Part shown: positions 34,619 to 46,075 of the stretch, in pieces
How the letters are laid out: every line of letters begins with the position of its first letter
Position numbering within the stretch: position 1 is the stretch's first letter
Assembly: GCA_039654915.1 (NCBI GenBank)
Contig: CM077593.1
Location: 114,129,413 to 114,193,412 of the forward strand
Reading direction: 5' to 3'
Source of the DNA: Aquilaria yunnanensis
Taxonomy: Eukaryota; Streptophyta; Magnoliopsida; Malvales; Thymelaeaceae
Length of the DNA: 64,000 nucleotides
Made by a program: the position numbers and the translations under genes
Notes under the pieces: generated by a model
Seen by the model: only the letters and a program-made list of their open reading frames with translations
Databases searched by the model: none
What the model was told of the DNA's origin: nothing

Positions 34619-35852
34619 TGGTTAGTCCATAAACTTTGTGAACTCAAGCAAGTTACTCATAGTATGAGTCAATGTACCTAATCCTTAAACTTTGATTAAT
34701 TAACTGAGTTAGTGCCTCATAGGACGAAAAGGCAAATGACATTAGTCCATTTTCCACTCATTGCCACCAACCATCTTTGTAAATGATTATTCTCTTATTG
34801 CTAAAGTTGGGTCGTAGCCCGTTTATTTGCCAAATCCTCATCATTGTTGACTCCTTATACTTTATGGCCACAGAATTAGCCATAACAAGAAATAAATCTT
34901 TTAAAAAAAATGGCTTACTTTATAGATAGCTCCTTACAAATCTCAACAAGTTTTGAATCCTCTCAAGCCTCTCTAGACCCCCACTATTCAAATTTGACTT
35001 ATATGAAAAACCTAACTTGGACTAATTGGCCTATTTTTTATGCTTTCGAGGAATCCAAAGATGTTCACCTTCTCAGTATGTTGGCATTTCATACTCCAAG
35101 ATATTGATGTCATTCTTGTTTATTTTATCTTGTGATGTCCACTTATATCTCCCTGCTTTCACTTGATTCTTAGGTCTCCACCTCTGCCACTCCAATTGTC
35201 GCAAATGGCACCTGGCACATGGGACACTTGGTGCATTATTTCACAACATATCTTTATATTAGTCACAAGCAAATACTTGAAATTAGCTCAAATAAACAAG
35301 TTAGTTTCGTCACCATTTCTTTTACTATACTTAAAAACAGTGACCAAACAGATGACCACCATTGACAAATCCAACAACGTTTATGTACCAAATTAGATGG
35401 TTGATCACTAGACCATGATCTTCATTAAGAAACTCATCACAAGGTTATTTAATTTGCGATTGCCTAGATTTCTTGAATTGCCTGATGTAAAAGGCATAAT
35501 AGAAGAGCTCGAAGAATGTGGCATTGAGGAAAGTGAAAAAGGCAAAAGATTGTTAGGGAAAAATGAGAAGTGAAAAGTAAAGGCTAGATGAAGGTAGAAA
35601 GAAGAGTCATCATCAAAGTAGATGGCCAAACATGTGGTAAAACATGGGCAAGTAGTTGATTTCATACCCAAGCAATTAGAACAAAGTAGACAATAGATTT
35701 GTCAATGTGGTTTAGGGCACATGAATGCCTATGCATGTTTTTGGTCAATCAAGAGATTAAGTCGCATGATTTATCAAAGTTTGAGGACTAAAACATTATA
35801 AGTCAAAGTTAAGAGATTGGCTCGTGCGAGTTTGCAAAGTCGAGGGACCAAT
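34619..35852. mobile_element. Possible TIR element, about 1.2 kb
   Basis: The left end (TGGTTAGTCCATAAACTTTG, then GAACTC) and the complement of the right end (AATTGGTCCCTCGACTTTGC, then AAACTC) resemble each other. A second pair, CTTAAACTTTGATTAAT and CTCAAACTTTGATAAAT, lies further in on each side. Internal open frames (34910-35107, 35163-35396) have no known domain. Without a TSD this stays tentative. Confidence 0.4.
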
Positions 35853-35900
35853 TGTATATTTTCTCGATGTTTTTTATTTTTATCCAAATAGGGATGACCA

Positions 35901-36443
35901 AAGACCCTTTCACTCTTTGAACTTTGCCAACTGAACCTTTTCTCCTTGAACTTTGATTCACTTACCTTTTAAATTTTAAAAATTGGTACATTTTACTCTC
36001 TTACTCCACTTAAATAACTGTTTAAGTTATATGAGAATCAGAATGAAAATAAAATAAAAGATAAAATGCTAACTAACCATTTAACTTGACTTTTATATTA
36101 TTTTAATTATCCATTTTAATATTCTTGATTTGGGTAATTCAGGAAATCACAAATACTGTATAATCTATATAATACAACCAACATTGTGCATCAAAATATG
36201 ACTTATTTAATTATGATACCCAATTCGTTTTACAAAACTAGAGGTTTATGTGGAAAAAATGGATATCAGTCCTTCATCTTCCATTTCATTTTCTTGTTGT
36301 TCCTCATAGACATAAACAGCCATTTAGATGGGACAAATGGGTAAAATGTACCAATTTCCAAAATTTAATGGGCGAGTGAACGTGATTCAAAGTTCAGGGG
36401 GTAAAGGTCCGAGTTGGAATAGTTCAGGGAGCGAAAGGGCTTT
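35901..36443. mobile_element. TIR element next to the SF3B2 promoter, about 540 bp
   Basis: The TIRs are about 115 bp. The left starts AAGACCCTTTCACTCTTTGA. The right, complemented, starts AAAGCCCTTTCGCTCCCTGA. Both pass through CCAACT, TGAACTTTGA.TCAC and AAATTGGTACATTTTAC. The interior is AT-rich and noncoding. The right end lies 203 bp upstream of the SF3B2 ATG. A reading frame crossing this TIR (from 36328) is in phase with SF3B2, but I regard that as chance. No TSD is visible. Confidence 0.65.
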
Positions 36444-36645
36444 TAGGCCGAATAAGTACAAAGGCCCATCTCCTAAATCTACACAAAAGTGGCCCAATTC
36501 GTCAAACCGACCCGCTAGCCTGCTTACCCTTTTCGTGCGGCTGTTGCTTGACCAAGACTTACGGTTTTTCGCTGCCCTCTCCCCTCTCCTTCACCAGGTG
36601 CCAACTTACCACTCGCAAGAATTCGTCGATTCACCGGCACAAACA

Positions 36646-39600
36646 ATGACGGCGGAGACTCTGCCCCATCCTAACGGGGTCGTCGCGGCCGACGGAGGTC
36701 TCAGCCAATCCAACGCAGACGCTAACGCCTCCAAGAAGTATCGTGAGAGCGAAAGGCGGCGTCGCCGCCGCAAGCAGAAGAAGAACAACAAAGCCTCTCG
36801 TTTGAAGAACGGATCTGTGGGTGACGGCGGAGACAGCGGCTCGGACGATGATGAAGCCAAGGAGAACTCCGACGCTAATACGGTGCTTCGTCCTGAACCT
36901 AATCTGTTAGGGTTTTCGTGACGTTGTTAGCTTGTTTGACTCAAATCTTGTGTGCTTTACGCACAAAAATTCGATTAAAATTGATAATGGCAAACAATTG
37001 ATCGATAAAATGTTGTATTTGGGGTTGGCTTATTGGGATTTACACATTAAGTTGCTATTACACATTTTAGTGTCTTCAACTTAGTTTTGTTTGTTTAATT
37101 ATGGTTTAAATTGTTGAAATTGGAACTGTTGTCTTCTTTTGTTGTGACTAGTTTTGTTTATGCTTGATTTTTAGGTTGTTGAGAAGGTCGAGGTGGAGTA
37201 CGTCCCAGAGAAGCCAGTGTTAGAGGATGGCATTGATGAGGAATTCAGAAAGATTTTTGAAAGATTCAACTTCCAAGAAGCTGCTAATAATGAGGTATGA
37301 ATTTGTTAACTGGGCTGTTGATGCTGCTCAATGCTCGTCTCTTTTTTATGGAACTTGGCAATTGTTTGGTCTCTCACTTTGGTGCATATATTAAGGAAAC
37401 TAACAAGAAGGATGAATCAATCCAAGATGCGGAGGCGAAGAAGAAAGTTGATTCTGATTCTGATGCAGAAGAACAAGACAATCAACAGAAAGAAAAGGGC
37501 ATATCTAATAAGAGAAAAAAGGTTTTCTTCACCTACTGGCTACTGACTGCCGCTATGTTTGCTTTTATCCTATTGTTTTATCTCATACTACTTCTCTTTT
37601 GTTGCGGTTCGGACTGACAAGCTATTATTTCCATCCAGCTTCAACGAAGGATGAAGATTGCTGATCTGAAACAGATTTGTTCAAGGCCTGATGTTGTTGA
37701 GGTGGGGTAATTTATTATACTATGCATACCAACCTGTCCACGCCCCACTGTTGCTTTATTTCCTTCTTGCTATTAGTTTTCCCAAAACACACACACAAAC
37801 TCTCTCACTCACACTTATGTGAGTGTTATGTGTATTTTGATTTCTTTTTACCCTTAACTTTACCTTGACTTATGATATGTTTTATCATACTGGTTGTTGC
37901 TACTAATTGTGTTTATATGTTTTAGCCACTTAGCTGTGATTTTATTTTCTTATTAACTTGCATGAACTGTTGAAAATTTTTTCGTATGATTTTGTGTGTG
38001 CATTATATAGCTCGTTGACTTGGTGATGGTTTTCTTCTTTCCCTTAAGAAGAGACTTGAGATTTTTTGCTCTATGTAGTTCTCATTTCATATCATCTAGG
38101 CTCTTAGCTGAACTGAAGGATTGATACTTCTGATGTCTGTTCCATACTTTGTTGGTTTGGTTCAGTGCCTTACTTTTTGGGTACATCTAAGAATTTTGTT
38201 TGGTGTCTGGAGTATCGTTACAGTGTACATTATTATGTATTTGTTGCTTTTTATGTGGCGCAAACTAGTTTAAGTTTCTGTTACATAGGGTAAGTGTGTT
38301 TAGATTAGAGGAATGTGTTTTTAATTAAATTTTAGGCGGTACCAGTGGTTACGTAAGCATGCATTTTCTATTTTCCCTCTTTAAGTATTGAATATTTTTT
38401 CAATTTGTTAGGTGTGGGATGCAACTGCCGCAGACCCAAGGTTGCTGGTTTATCTGAAATCGTACCGGAATACTGTTCCTGTTCCAAGGCATTGGAGTCA
38501 AAAAAGGAAATATTTGCAGGTTAGGGAAGCTTGCTATCTAATGTGTGTGATCTTTACGAAATTGTAGGCATTACAAACAGCTGTATAATTCATGAGAGAT
38601 TTAGGGAGGAGGGTGAGGGGAGATCATGTTGAGAAGGTTTCTCTTATAAGTATGTATGTGGTTCTTGCAGGGGAACTGCTGTGAAAGCATTGGAGGCTGG
38701 AAATTGTAGGTGTTTGCAAAAATGGGACTCTTGAATGATTTTTCTTTTCCATATTTGTTATCTGGGAATCGGGTTATGGATATCATATTTGTGCTTTATG
38801 GGGGATGAAACTTTATTTCACCATCTATTGCTATCATCAATGTCTTAGGTTTTGTTCATTGTTGAGATTCTAATTAATTTATTTTGAATTTACAGAGTCC
38901 TTTCCACTGGCCTTAGTGCTTGGGCTATAGTCACCTTTTATTATTTTAAGGCCTAAGTTGGATCTGATTTTCTTTAGCATTTTCTCCACTTAAAATTCTT
39001 GATAATATCAGCATTTGGATTTGTTTTGCAGGGAAAACGTGGTATTGAGAAACAACCTTTTCAGCTTCCTGATTTCATTGCAAAAACTGGCATTGAGAAA
39101 ATTAGACAGGTATTTTGAACTATACACTGAAGCAACATACATACTGCAGTATTTTGGATTTCTTGTTTGAAAATGTTCCATGTGAAATCTCCATTTTTTG
39201 CCATGTTTCCTCATTTTCTCAAATTTTTAGCTACTTATTTTGAGGAGGGAACACAGTTAATTTCTGATAGCTAAACATGTAGGCAATCTAATGCTTTAGG
39301 AGAGACAAGCGTTATGCTATGCTGCTGGATTAGTGAATTTGTTGATAATTCCCCTGCAGCAATGTTTTGAATTTTTAAGTCTTGAATATCTTGTTCTATA
39401 ATTTTTTTTCCTCATGTACCAAAAGAAAATCATTGATTTTTATACCTGCCTCTCTCAGAAACTGAACAAAGTGCAGGTTTTCATTTTGAATTCTTATTTC
39501 CCTTTTTCCCTTTTCCATAGTTACTGTGCTGGTCCTTACCATTTATGATTGTTGCTTGGGGCCTGATGTGTATATCTTTGTCTTAATTGCTGTTCCGTCT

Positions 39601-42117
39601 GTCTTCAATGAGCAACATGTATTGTATGTATCTTTATTTCAGGCTTACATTGAGAAAGAAGATAGTAAGAAACTGAAGCAAAAGCAACGTGAGCGTATGC
39701 AGCCAAAGATGGGTAAAATGGATATCGACTATCAGGTCTCTAGTTCTTCCTTAATGATTTATTTGGTTGTTTTATCCTTACTTCAATCATTCTTTTTCTT
39801 GCTGTGCCATTTTTTCATGACCGGATGATTTTGTCATTAGGTTCTCCATGATGCATTTTTCAAGTACCAGACAAAGCCAAAGCTCACAACTCATGGAGAT
39901 CTATATTATGAGGGGAAGGAATTCGAGGTATCTATTTCCTCACCCTTTCAAGGTTTCTTGTTGCTATTTAGTCATCTTGTGGAATGAAGATTGAAGTATC
40001 TTTCCATCCGAAAAAAAAAACTTAGTGATCTTGTCTGTGGTGAAGCAATGTGAATTGGTAGATTTTATGTGTTTGTTCTTTTTCCAATATATGATCATGG
40101 ATTGCTCTTTATGCCACTGTGGAGATGGGATTTGTCAGTAGAAAGTGTCATAGTAGTGATGACATGCATATTCTCTCATAGAAAATTACATGGTTATTCA
40201 TATTGTTTCTTTCTTGCTCAATGTAGGTGAAACTAAGAGAGATGAAGCCAGGTACATTGTCTCAGGAATTAAAGGAAGCCCTTGGTATGCCAGAGGGTGC
40301 TCCACCACCATGGCTTATCAATATGCAGGTTAGTGTGGCTAGTGTATTAAGCTTTGACGTTTTTCCTAATATCCTTTGATGTGACCTACTGCGTTTTCTT
40401 CTCAGAGATATGGTCCTCCACCATCATATCCACATCTGAAAATACCTGGGCTGAATGCTCCGATCCCCCCTGGGGCAAGTTTTGGCTATCATCCTGGTGG
40501 CTGGGGCAAGCCTCCTGTTGATGAGGTACTTCTTTCAGTGGGTTTCTTGGTCATGCTACTTTAGTTAGTGCCCCATTTTGTTGGCTTCGGGAATGGCAGT
40601 GTTCAGCTTCTATGGAAGCTGTTCTTGTAGAAGTTAAAACTAAACATGGATGCAAAAGCTAAAATTTAATGAAGTGTTAGCCTGACTGAATAGGCTCTTA
40701 GTCTTTTGAGAATTACTGATTTTATTACTTAAACTCTTTCGGGAGAATTACTGATTTTGTCCAGATGTGATGACTTATTTCAATTTATTGCAAACAGCAT
40801 GGGCGCCCACTGTATGGAGATGTTTTTGGCGTCTTCCAGCAAGAGCAACCAAACTATGAGGTACTTTCTGAAAATTTGTGGGTCCTTAATTTGGGTACTT
40901 AAGTATCATTTGTTTTGACTTAGGGCAATGTCTTTGTGGGGACTTTAGTTTGTGATTTGCTTTCATGCAATAGCAGTTAATCTTAACACGGACATATCTC
41001 ATTTGATACTGTCCTTGTGCTTCTAGTTGTTAGGTGGATGGGACACCTTCAACTAGAGATTTGTAGTGATTTGAGTCAAAACACTAGGAATTCAGTCTTG
41101 CTGCTGTAAGAAATGATGTTATAACCGGAATGGAGTATGGAGAAAGAAATTTTATGGCCCCAATATTTTATCTGTCCTCCAATTAACTGGTATACAGACT
41201 ATCTGATGAGAATCTGGAATTTTTTCTAATGTAAATCCAGGAAGAACCTGTTGATAAAACAAAGCACTGGGGTGATTTGGAGGAAGAGGAAGAAGAGGAG
41301 GAGGAGGAGGAAGAAGAAGAAGAAGAAGAAGTAGAACAGGTTGGAGAAGACGAGTTAGAGGCTGGGATTGAGTCTGTGGATAGCCTCTCTAGGTATGGCT
41401 TCTATCAGGGTTTCCATCATTTTAGCATTTTATCCCTTTTCAGGCTTATTGGTGTCACTGCAGTGTGTTATTGCAAGAAATCTTGTTTTGTTTGCTTGTT
41501 TGTTTACAACAAATTTTACTTTCCAAAATTGTAGGCAGAATCATTATTTTGTTTACTAACTAGGGTTCTACCCTACAATTTTACAATTTTCTGACATTGA
41601 ACTTCAACCACCTACTCCCTCTCTCCTCTTTCTGTCTGTTTTATGTTTCAATTGTTTCATGTGTTACATGTAGTACCCCTACTGGCGTTGAGACTCCTGA
41701 TGTCATTGACCTTCGCAAGCAGCAAAGGAAGGAGCCTGAGAAGCCTCTTTACCAAGTGAGTTTTCTATCTGAGTGTTTCTTAATTTCGTCTATGTTTATC
41801 TGCTTCTCCTCTCTGAAAGGGGGTTTTCTATGTGAGTTTTTCTTAGTTTCGTCTATGCTTATCTGTTACTCCTATCTGAAAAAAGTATGGCTCTGTTCCA
41901 ATTATAAAAATTAAGGCAGCCCCACCTAACTATATCAGTGTTTTATTGAAATCCACCTAGCCACCCATTGGATGTTTCCTTCGTTATTTACATGTATGAT
42001 GTACATTTTATTGACATGTCATCTGTTTGGGACAAAAAAACTGACATTCTCCTCTGTGATGGAAGCACTGTATCGTTGTCATTATCATTATCATTGTTAT
42101 TGTTATTGTTATTGTTA

Positions 42118-42149
<32 letters not shown>

Positions 42150-45100
42150 TTGGGGAAGTGCCCTAGGCATGTAACTTTATTGATAAGAAAGCCAAATGGC
42201 ACTTACAAAAATATCAGGAGCCTACATATAAAAAGGGAAAACCTGACTTAAAACAAAGATTAAAAAAAAAGACCAAAAAAAAAAAGAAAGATAAAACCTA
42301 TGCCTGTGCTGCACAGAAAAATCAGGCAGAACAAAGAGTGAGGGCCAGTTCGTATGACGTTAAATGCGCCAATTTGACACGTTAGCAACTGCATCCAACC
42401 ACGTGTTGAACAGTAATCTAATTGCCCACGAAGTTTGTTTTATTTACATCTGGCCCTAAGAATCTCCCAGCTCAACCCACTCTGTTACCTCACACCTGTC
42501 TCCCCTGGTTGTACATCAGCCATTATGCCCCCTCCGTGGAGATCACTGTAGCTCCAGTATGCATTCATGCTCTGTCTCTTAGTCCCTCTAAGCTCCGGTC
42601 CCATCTCCGTGCCATGCATCAGCTGCTCTACTCCATCCATTTGCTGCAGACCTTAGCTTGACTGGGATCATACTCTATGTAGCCAGCTGTTTAAGAAACA
42701 AATGCCTGTTTGTGTAAATTCCTCCATACCCTCTACGTCTAGGCAGTCGGAGTCGGAATTGGTTCAGGAATGAAATCAACAAGCTGAATCACACAGCCGA
42801 CATTGGATGCACCGTAAAGCAAGGAGACCGAGGATGTTCACAAATGGCCTGAACCAAAGCAGGGGATAGAGAGGGAGGTGAGGATCGACATATTCAAAGC
42901 CATGAGGTATGATAGTACATGGATGGGGCAGTTTGTGGAAGTGGTTGGGGAGTTGGTGCCATGTGCTTAAAACACCACCGTTCCCACAGGCTAATTAACA
43001 CAACTTCACAGGTAAAAGGGGAGCAAACTCATGGACCCCATCTCTTATATGCGGGCCTGACTTGTAAAATGTTTTAATTGGGTCATGTTAAACCCAACCA
43101 AACAGCCCCTAAGAAACAAAAGATTAGAAAAAGTAAATAGAAGTAGAGCTGTCTGGGCATAGAATCAAGTGGAAGAACTACTAATTGCTTCACTTAGTGG
43201 GCAACGTCACATGATTTCTTAGCTGCTGGTGAGGTGAATATTCTGTTTTTCCTTTTCTGCCAGAGAAAATAGGTAGTAGAAGTCAATAGGATCTCCTGCA
43301 TCTTGCCATGAAGCTCTTCCCCCTAACATTTCTGGAGAACCATTCCAAATCTGATGGAAACACTTGGCTGACCAATGCCCTCCCATTTTCATCAAGACTT
43401 TAACCTGTTCCTACACTTCATTTGCAAATTTACATTCAAAGAACAGTTGACATAAGGTTTCGGATTTGAAACTACAAAAACTGCAAGCATAATGATTCAT
43501 GACTAGTAACATCCCACTCAGACAGTTTGTTTTTTATTCTCAGTCTATTCTTGCTAGCAAGTAGGAAGATAAACCAGCGCTGTATCATTAGATGCTGATT
43601 GTTTCCTTACCTCTCCTTTGCAGGTACTTGAAGAAAAGGAAGAAAGAGTTGCTCCGGGAACTTTACTTGGGACAACACACACGTAATCTTCTTCACTTAA
43701 TCTTTTGTTAGTGAGTATTTGTGTTTGGCACATGGTTTTAGATATGGCTGGCATGTTCTGGTACCTGTTGAAGAACAATGTGCAGTTAACGATCTTGTTC
43801 TGGTCATGGTGCCAGTGGTACTGTCCATATTGGTCCTGCTGATTGTTTTGTCAAGTTCTGCTTTTAAGCTATTTTAGCCATGAAAAGATTAATATGCAGC
43901 ACTTAGTTTCAAACCCAGGCAACATTGGATGCAATCATTATGCATAGACCATCATGTGATGGGCTTCTGTTGTTATGTTTCCAACACTTATTTGAAAACA
44001 GATCTTGCATCCATCTCTCTCTCTCAAGTTCAAAAACGTGTTTGTTTCTTTCTTTCTTTTCCATTTTAAATGGAACACTGGTTTCTTAACTTCAATTTTT
44101 TCATGTTGTGAAACAGTTATTTTCTGAACAAACTTTTGGTTTACTTTTTTGAACTTAATTTCTTTTGAAATTTTCTAGATAGCCCTTTTTCATAGTTTAT
44201 TTGTCATGGATTATTTTTAAGTGATTAAAAGTGTTCATTTTGTCATATACCATTTTGTTTTTTGAAACTTGTGCACTGATTGAGATACAACAATTCAAGA
44301 TGTCCAAAAACTGCTAGCAGTATTATTGTTATGCAGAAGCATTAATTTTTTTATAATTTTTTTTTACTTTGGAAAATGTGAAATTTTATTAAAAAGTTAA
44401 TTATTTTTTGAAAACGGAAAAAGTGATAATTGGGAAGATAGAGTATGAACTTTCACATAGTAGAAGATTTTAGCCAAAGCGCCCCCCAAGGGCACAAAAA
44501 AGAGATAAAATGTTTATTTCTAAACCATGATGAATGCACAGAATAAATAATTGAAAAGTTAAGTTATATGGGCTGTTGTATATAATTTTGTTCTCAAGTA
44601 TGCTATTGTGTTTGCATTATGCATGTAAAGAATGTGATAGTTTATTGTGTTTTACTCAGAAAATCATATTGCTCTAATGTTCACATATTTTGTTGCTCAA
44701 ATCATCCATTTTTGACCCGTGTTTTTGGACATATATTTGATAAGTTTAATCATCTTGAATAATGACAATCTGAAACAGTACAACGGCATATGACTATCTG
44801 GTTATGCACATTTCTCTGAAGAAAACTGGCATAGTATCTAGTACACTGTTTCTACAGTTTTGTAACTTCATAGTCTAAAACTCTGTTTTTGTCCACAGGT
44901 ATGTGGTTAACACTGGCACACAAGACAAAACAGGAGCCAAAAGGGTAAGAAAGTTGTATCTGATTGATTTTATAGTTTATAGTTTCTGGCAGGAGTCTGG
45001 CAAAGGGAGAGAGATTCTATAAACTATAAATGGATAATATTTGTGGTGTGTAATTTCCTCATATATGCACTGTATTTCGGATATTAAACATCATGCATCC

Positions 45101-46075
45101 TGGAATTAAGATTAGTACACTTCCCCTATTATTTTGGATACTATAACGTGCGCAACCTGAGGCTGAGTAATTGGAAGCCATGGCTACTATAACATTTGAT
45201 TTTGATTTTTTTTTCTTTTGGTTTTTATGAAGGTTGATCTTCTTAAAGGTCAAAAATCAGACAGAGTGGAAGTCAGTCTGCAACCTGAGGAATTGGAAGT
45301 TATGGATAATGTCTTGCCTGCAAAGTAAGCTCATCTTTATTTTATTGATATATGTAAATATAAAAAGAAAGTATGTTCAGGTTCCATTACAGTACTGATG
45401 TTGGTGAATGAATTGCACAGGTATGAGGAGGCTAGGGAGGAGGAGAAGCTTAGAAGTCAGCGGGAGGATTTCAGTGACATGGTTGCTGAGGTAAAGCTTC
45501 CAACAATTTCTCATGGCTTGTGTGTGTGTGTGTTTGTTGGGGTTCTGTGGCATGCTTTTCGAGGTATACTGATTGTGCATGTCCTAATAATAATATACTG
45601 CCTGTCGCGCAAATGCATGATATTGCCCTCGGAGTCAAGGTTGTAGTTCTAATTGGAGAAAAGCTTGAAGAGAAATTCCTTCTTTTCTTTTTTCGTCTTT
45701 TATATTAGGGGACCAAAAATTCTAGTTATTCTTCACTGGGATGGAGTTTAATATGTTTAATCATACATCCCTCACTTCTCTACATTCAAACCCTTGTGCA
45801 CAGCATATAAAATAGAAAGTTCTTTCCTACCTGTTAAAAGACACAGAGACACTGCATTTTCTGTATCATGTTGCAAGTAACAGCATCTTTTAAACCTCAT
45901 TTTCTGCAAGACATTTTCTGTATCGCATTGCAAGTAACGATGTCTTTTTCCACTTCTCTGCTTTTATATCTTTCATCTTGATTGCGTCCTGTAATGCTTG
46001 CAGAATGAGAAGAAACGGAAACGGAAGATGCAAGAAAAGGAAGGTAAGTCCAAGAAAAAGGATTTCAAATTTTAA
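36646..46075 (+). CDS. SF3B2: SF3B2 (SAP145), U2 snRNP splicing factor 3b subunit 2
   Basis: This U2 snRNP subunit helps anchor U2 at the branch site and binds SF3B4. I traced 18 exons that keep frame and give 589 residues (Arabidopsis is about 584). Exons: 36646-36882, 37175-37294, 37396-37521, 37639-37701, 38412-38519, 39032-39109, 39643-39735, 39841-39927, 40227-40328, 40406-40525, 40798-40860, 41241-41392, 41674-41755, 43624-43682, 44899-44944, 45233-45324, 45421-45490, 46004-46075. Residues 32-48 form a basic RRRRRRKQKK stretch. A DUF382 region starts with LQRRMKIADLKQ (162). A PSP proline-rich region includes GMPEGAPPPWLINMQ (324-338) and RYGPPPSYPHLKIPGLN. A glutamate run follows near 413-430. 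The C-terminus ends KSKKKDFKF. Exon 1 has a weak donor (GTGCTT), but only that junction keeps the conserved VVEK..VEYVPEK in frame. Intron 13 (1.87 kb) holds a LINE. Confidence 0.96.
39967..40034 (+). repeat. Small poly(A)-ended insert in SF3B2 intron 8
   Basis: TTAGTCATCTTGT (about 39968) and TTAGTGATCTTGT (about 40022) flank about 40 bases that end in a run of 10 A. The flanks match at 12 of 13 positions. The layout resembles a tiny retroposed fragment, but it could be chance. Confidence 0.4.
42064..42077. repeat. LINE target-site duplication, tail side
   Basis: AGCACTGTATCGTT here matches AGCGCTGTATCATT at 43576-43589 at 12 of 14 positions. Both differences are A/G transitions. Confidence 0.6.
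42078..42150. repeat. ATT/GTT/ATC trinucleotide microsatellite
   Basis: On the plus strand CATTAT units give way to GTTATT units and then to (ATT)n. It is read here as the 3' tail of the antisense LINE. Open frames across it are repeat artefacts. Confidence 0.85.
42342..43109. mobile_element. PIF/Harbinger-like (Tourist-type) nonautonomous element
   Basis: The left end reads GGGCCAGTTCGTATGACGTT. The right end, complemented, reads GGGGCTGTTTGGTTGGGTTT. GGGCCTGTTTGG-type ends are typical of plant PIF/Harbinger elements. The right flank is TAA and the left flank is TGA, one base from the expected TAA duplication. The 768-bp interior has no transposase. The LINE 3' half continues on both sides. 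Confidence 0.45.
43576..43589. repeat. LINE target-site duplication, 5' side
   Basis: AGCGCTGTATCATT matches 42064-42077 at 12 of 14 positions, which places the truncated 5' end of the LINE at 43575. Confidence 0.6.

Larger units (their letters stand above)
42078..43575 (-). mobile_element. 5'-truncated LINE in SF3B2 intron 13, antisense
   Basis: On the minus strand 43575-43310 encodes the end of a LINE ORF2-type protein. It has a zinc-knuckle (zf-RVT-like) motif, CSFC then LCQLFFEC, preceded by NRLRIKNKLSEW. Stops interrupt the frame, so it is dead. The 3' end is typical of plant LINEs: a T-rich trailer, then CTTTCTTATCAATAAAGTTA (complement of 42167-42186), then an (AAT)n/(AAC)n tail at 42078-42150. 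A diverged 14-bp duplication flanks the whole. A MITE is nested inside at 42342-43109. Confidence 0.75.

Noticed and set aside
36328..36645. A 106-codon N-terminal extension of SF3B2
   Set aside because: It lies across a transposon TIR, resembles nothing in the family, and the conserved N-terminus starts at the ATG at 36646.
41968..42202. Four overlapping frames around the ATT repeat (poly-Leu, poly-Asn, poly-Ile)
   Set aside because: They are translations of a microsatellite that I interpret as a LINE tail.
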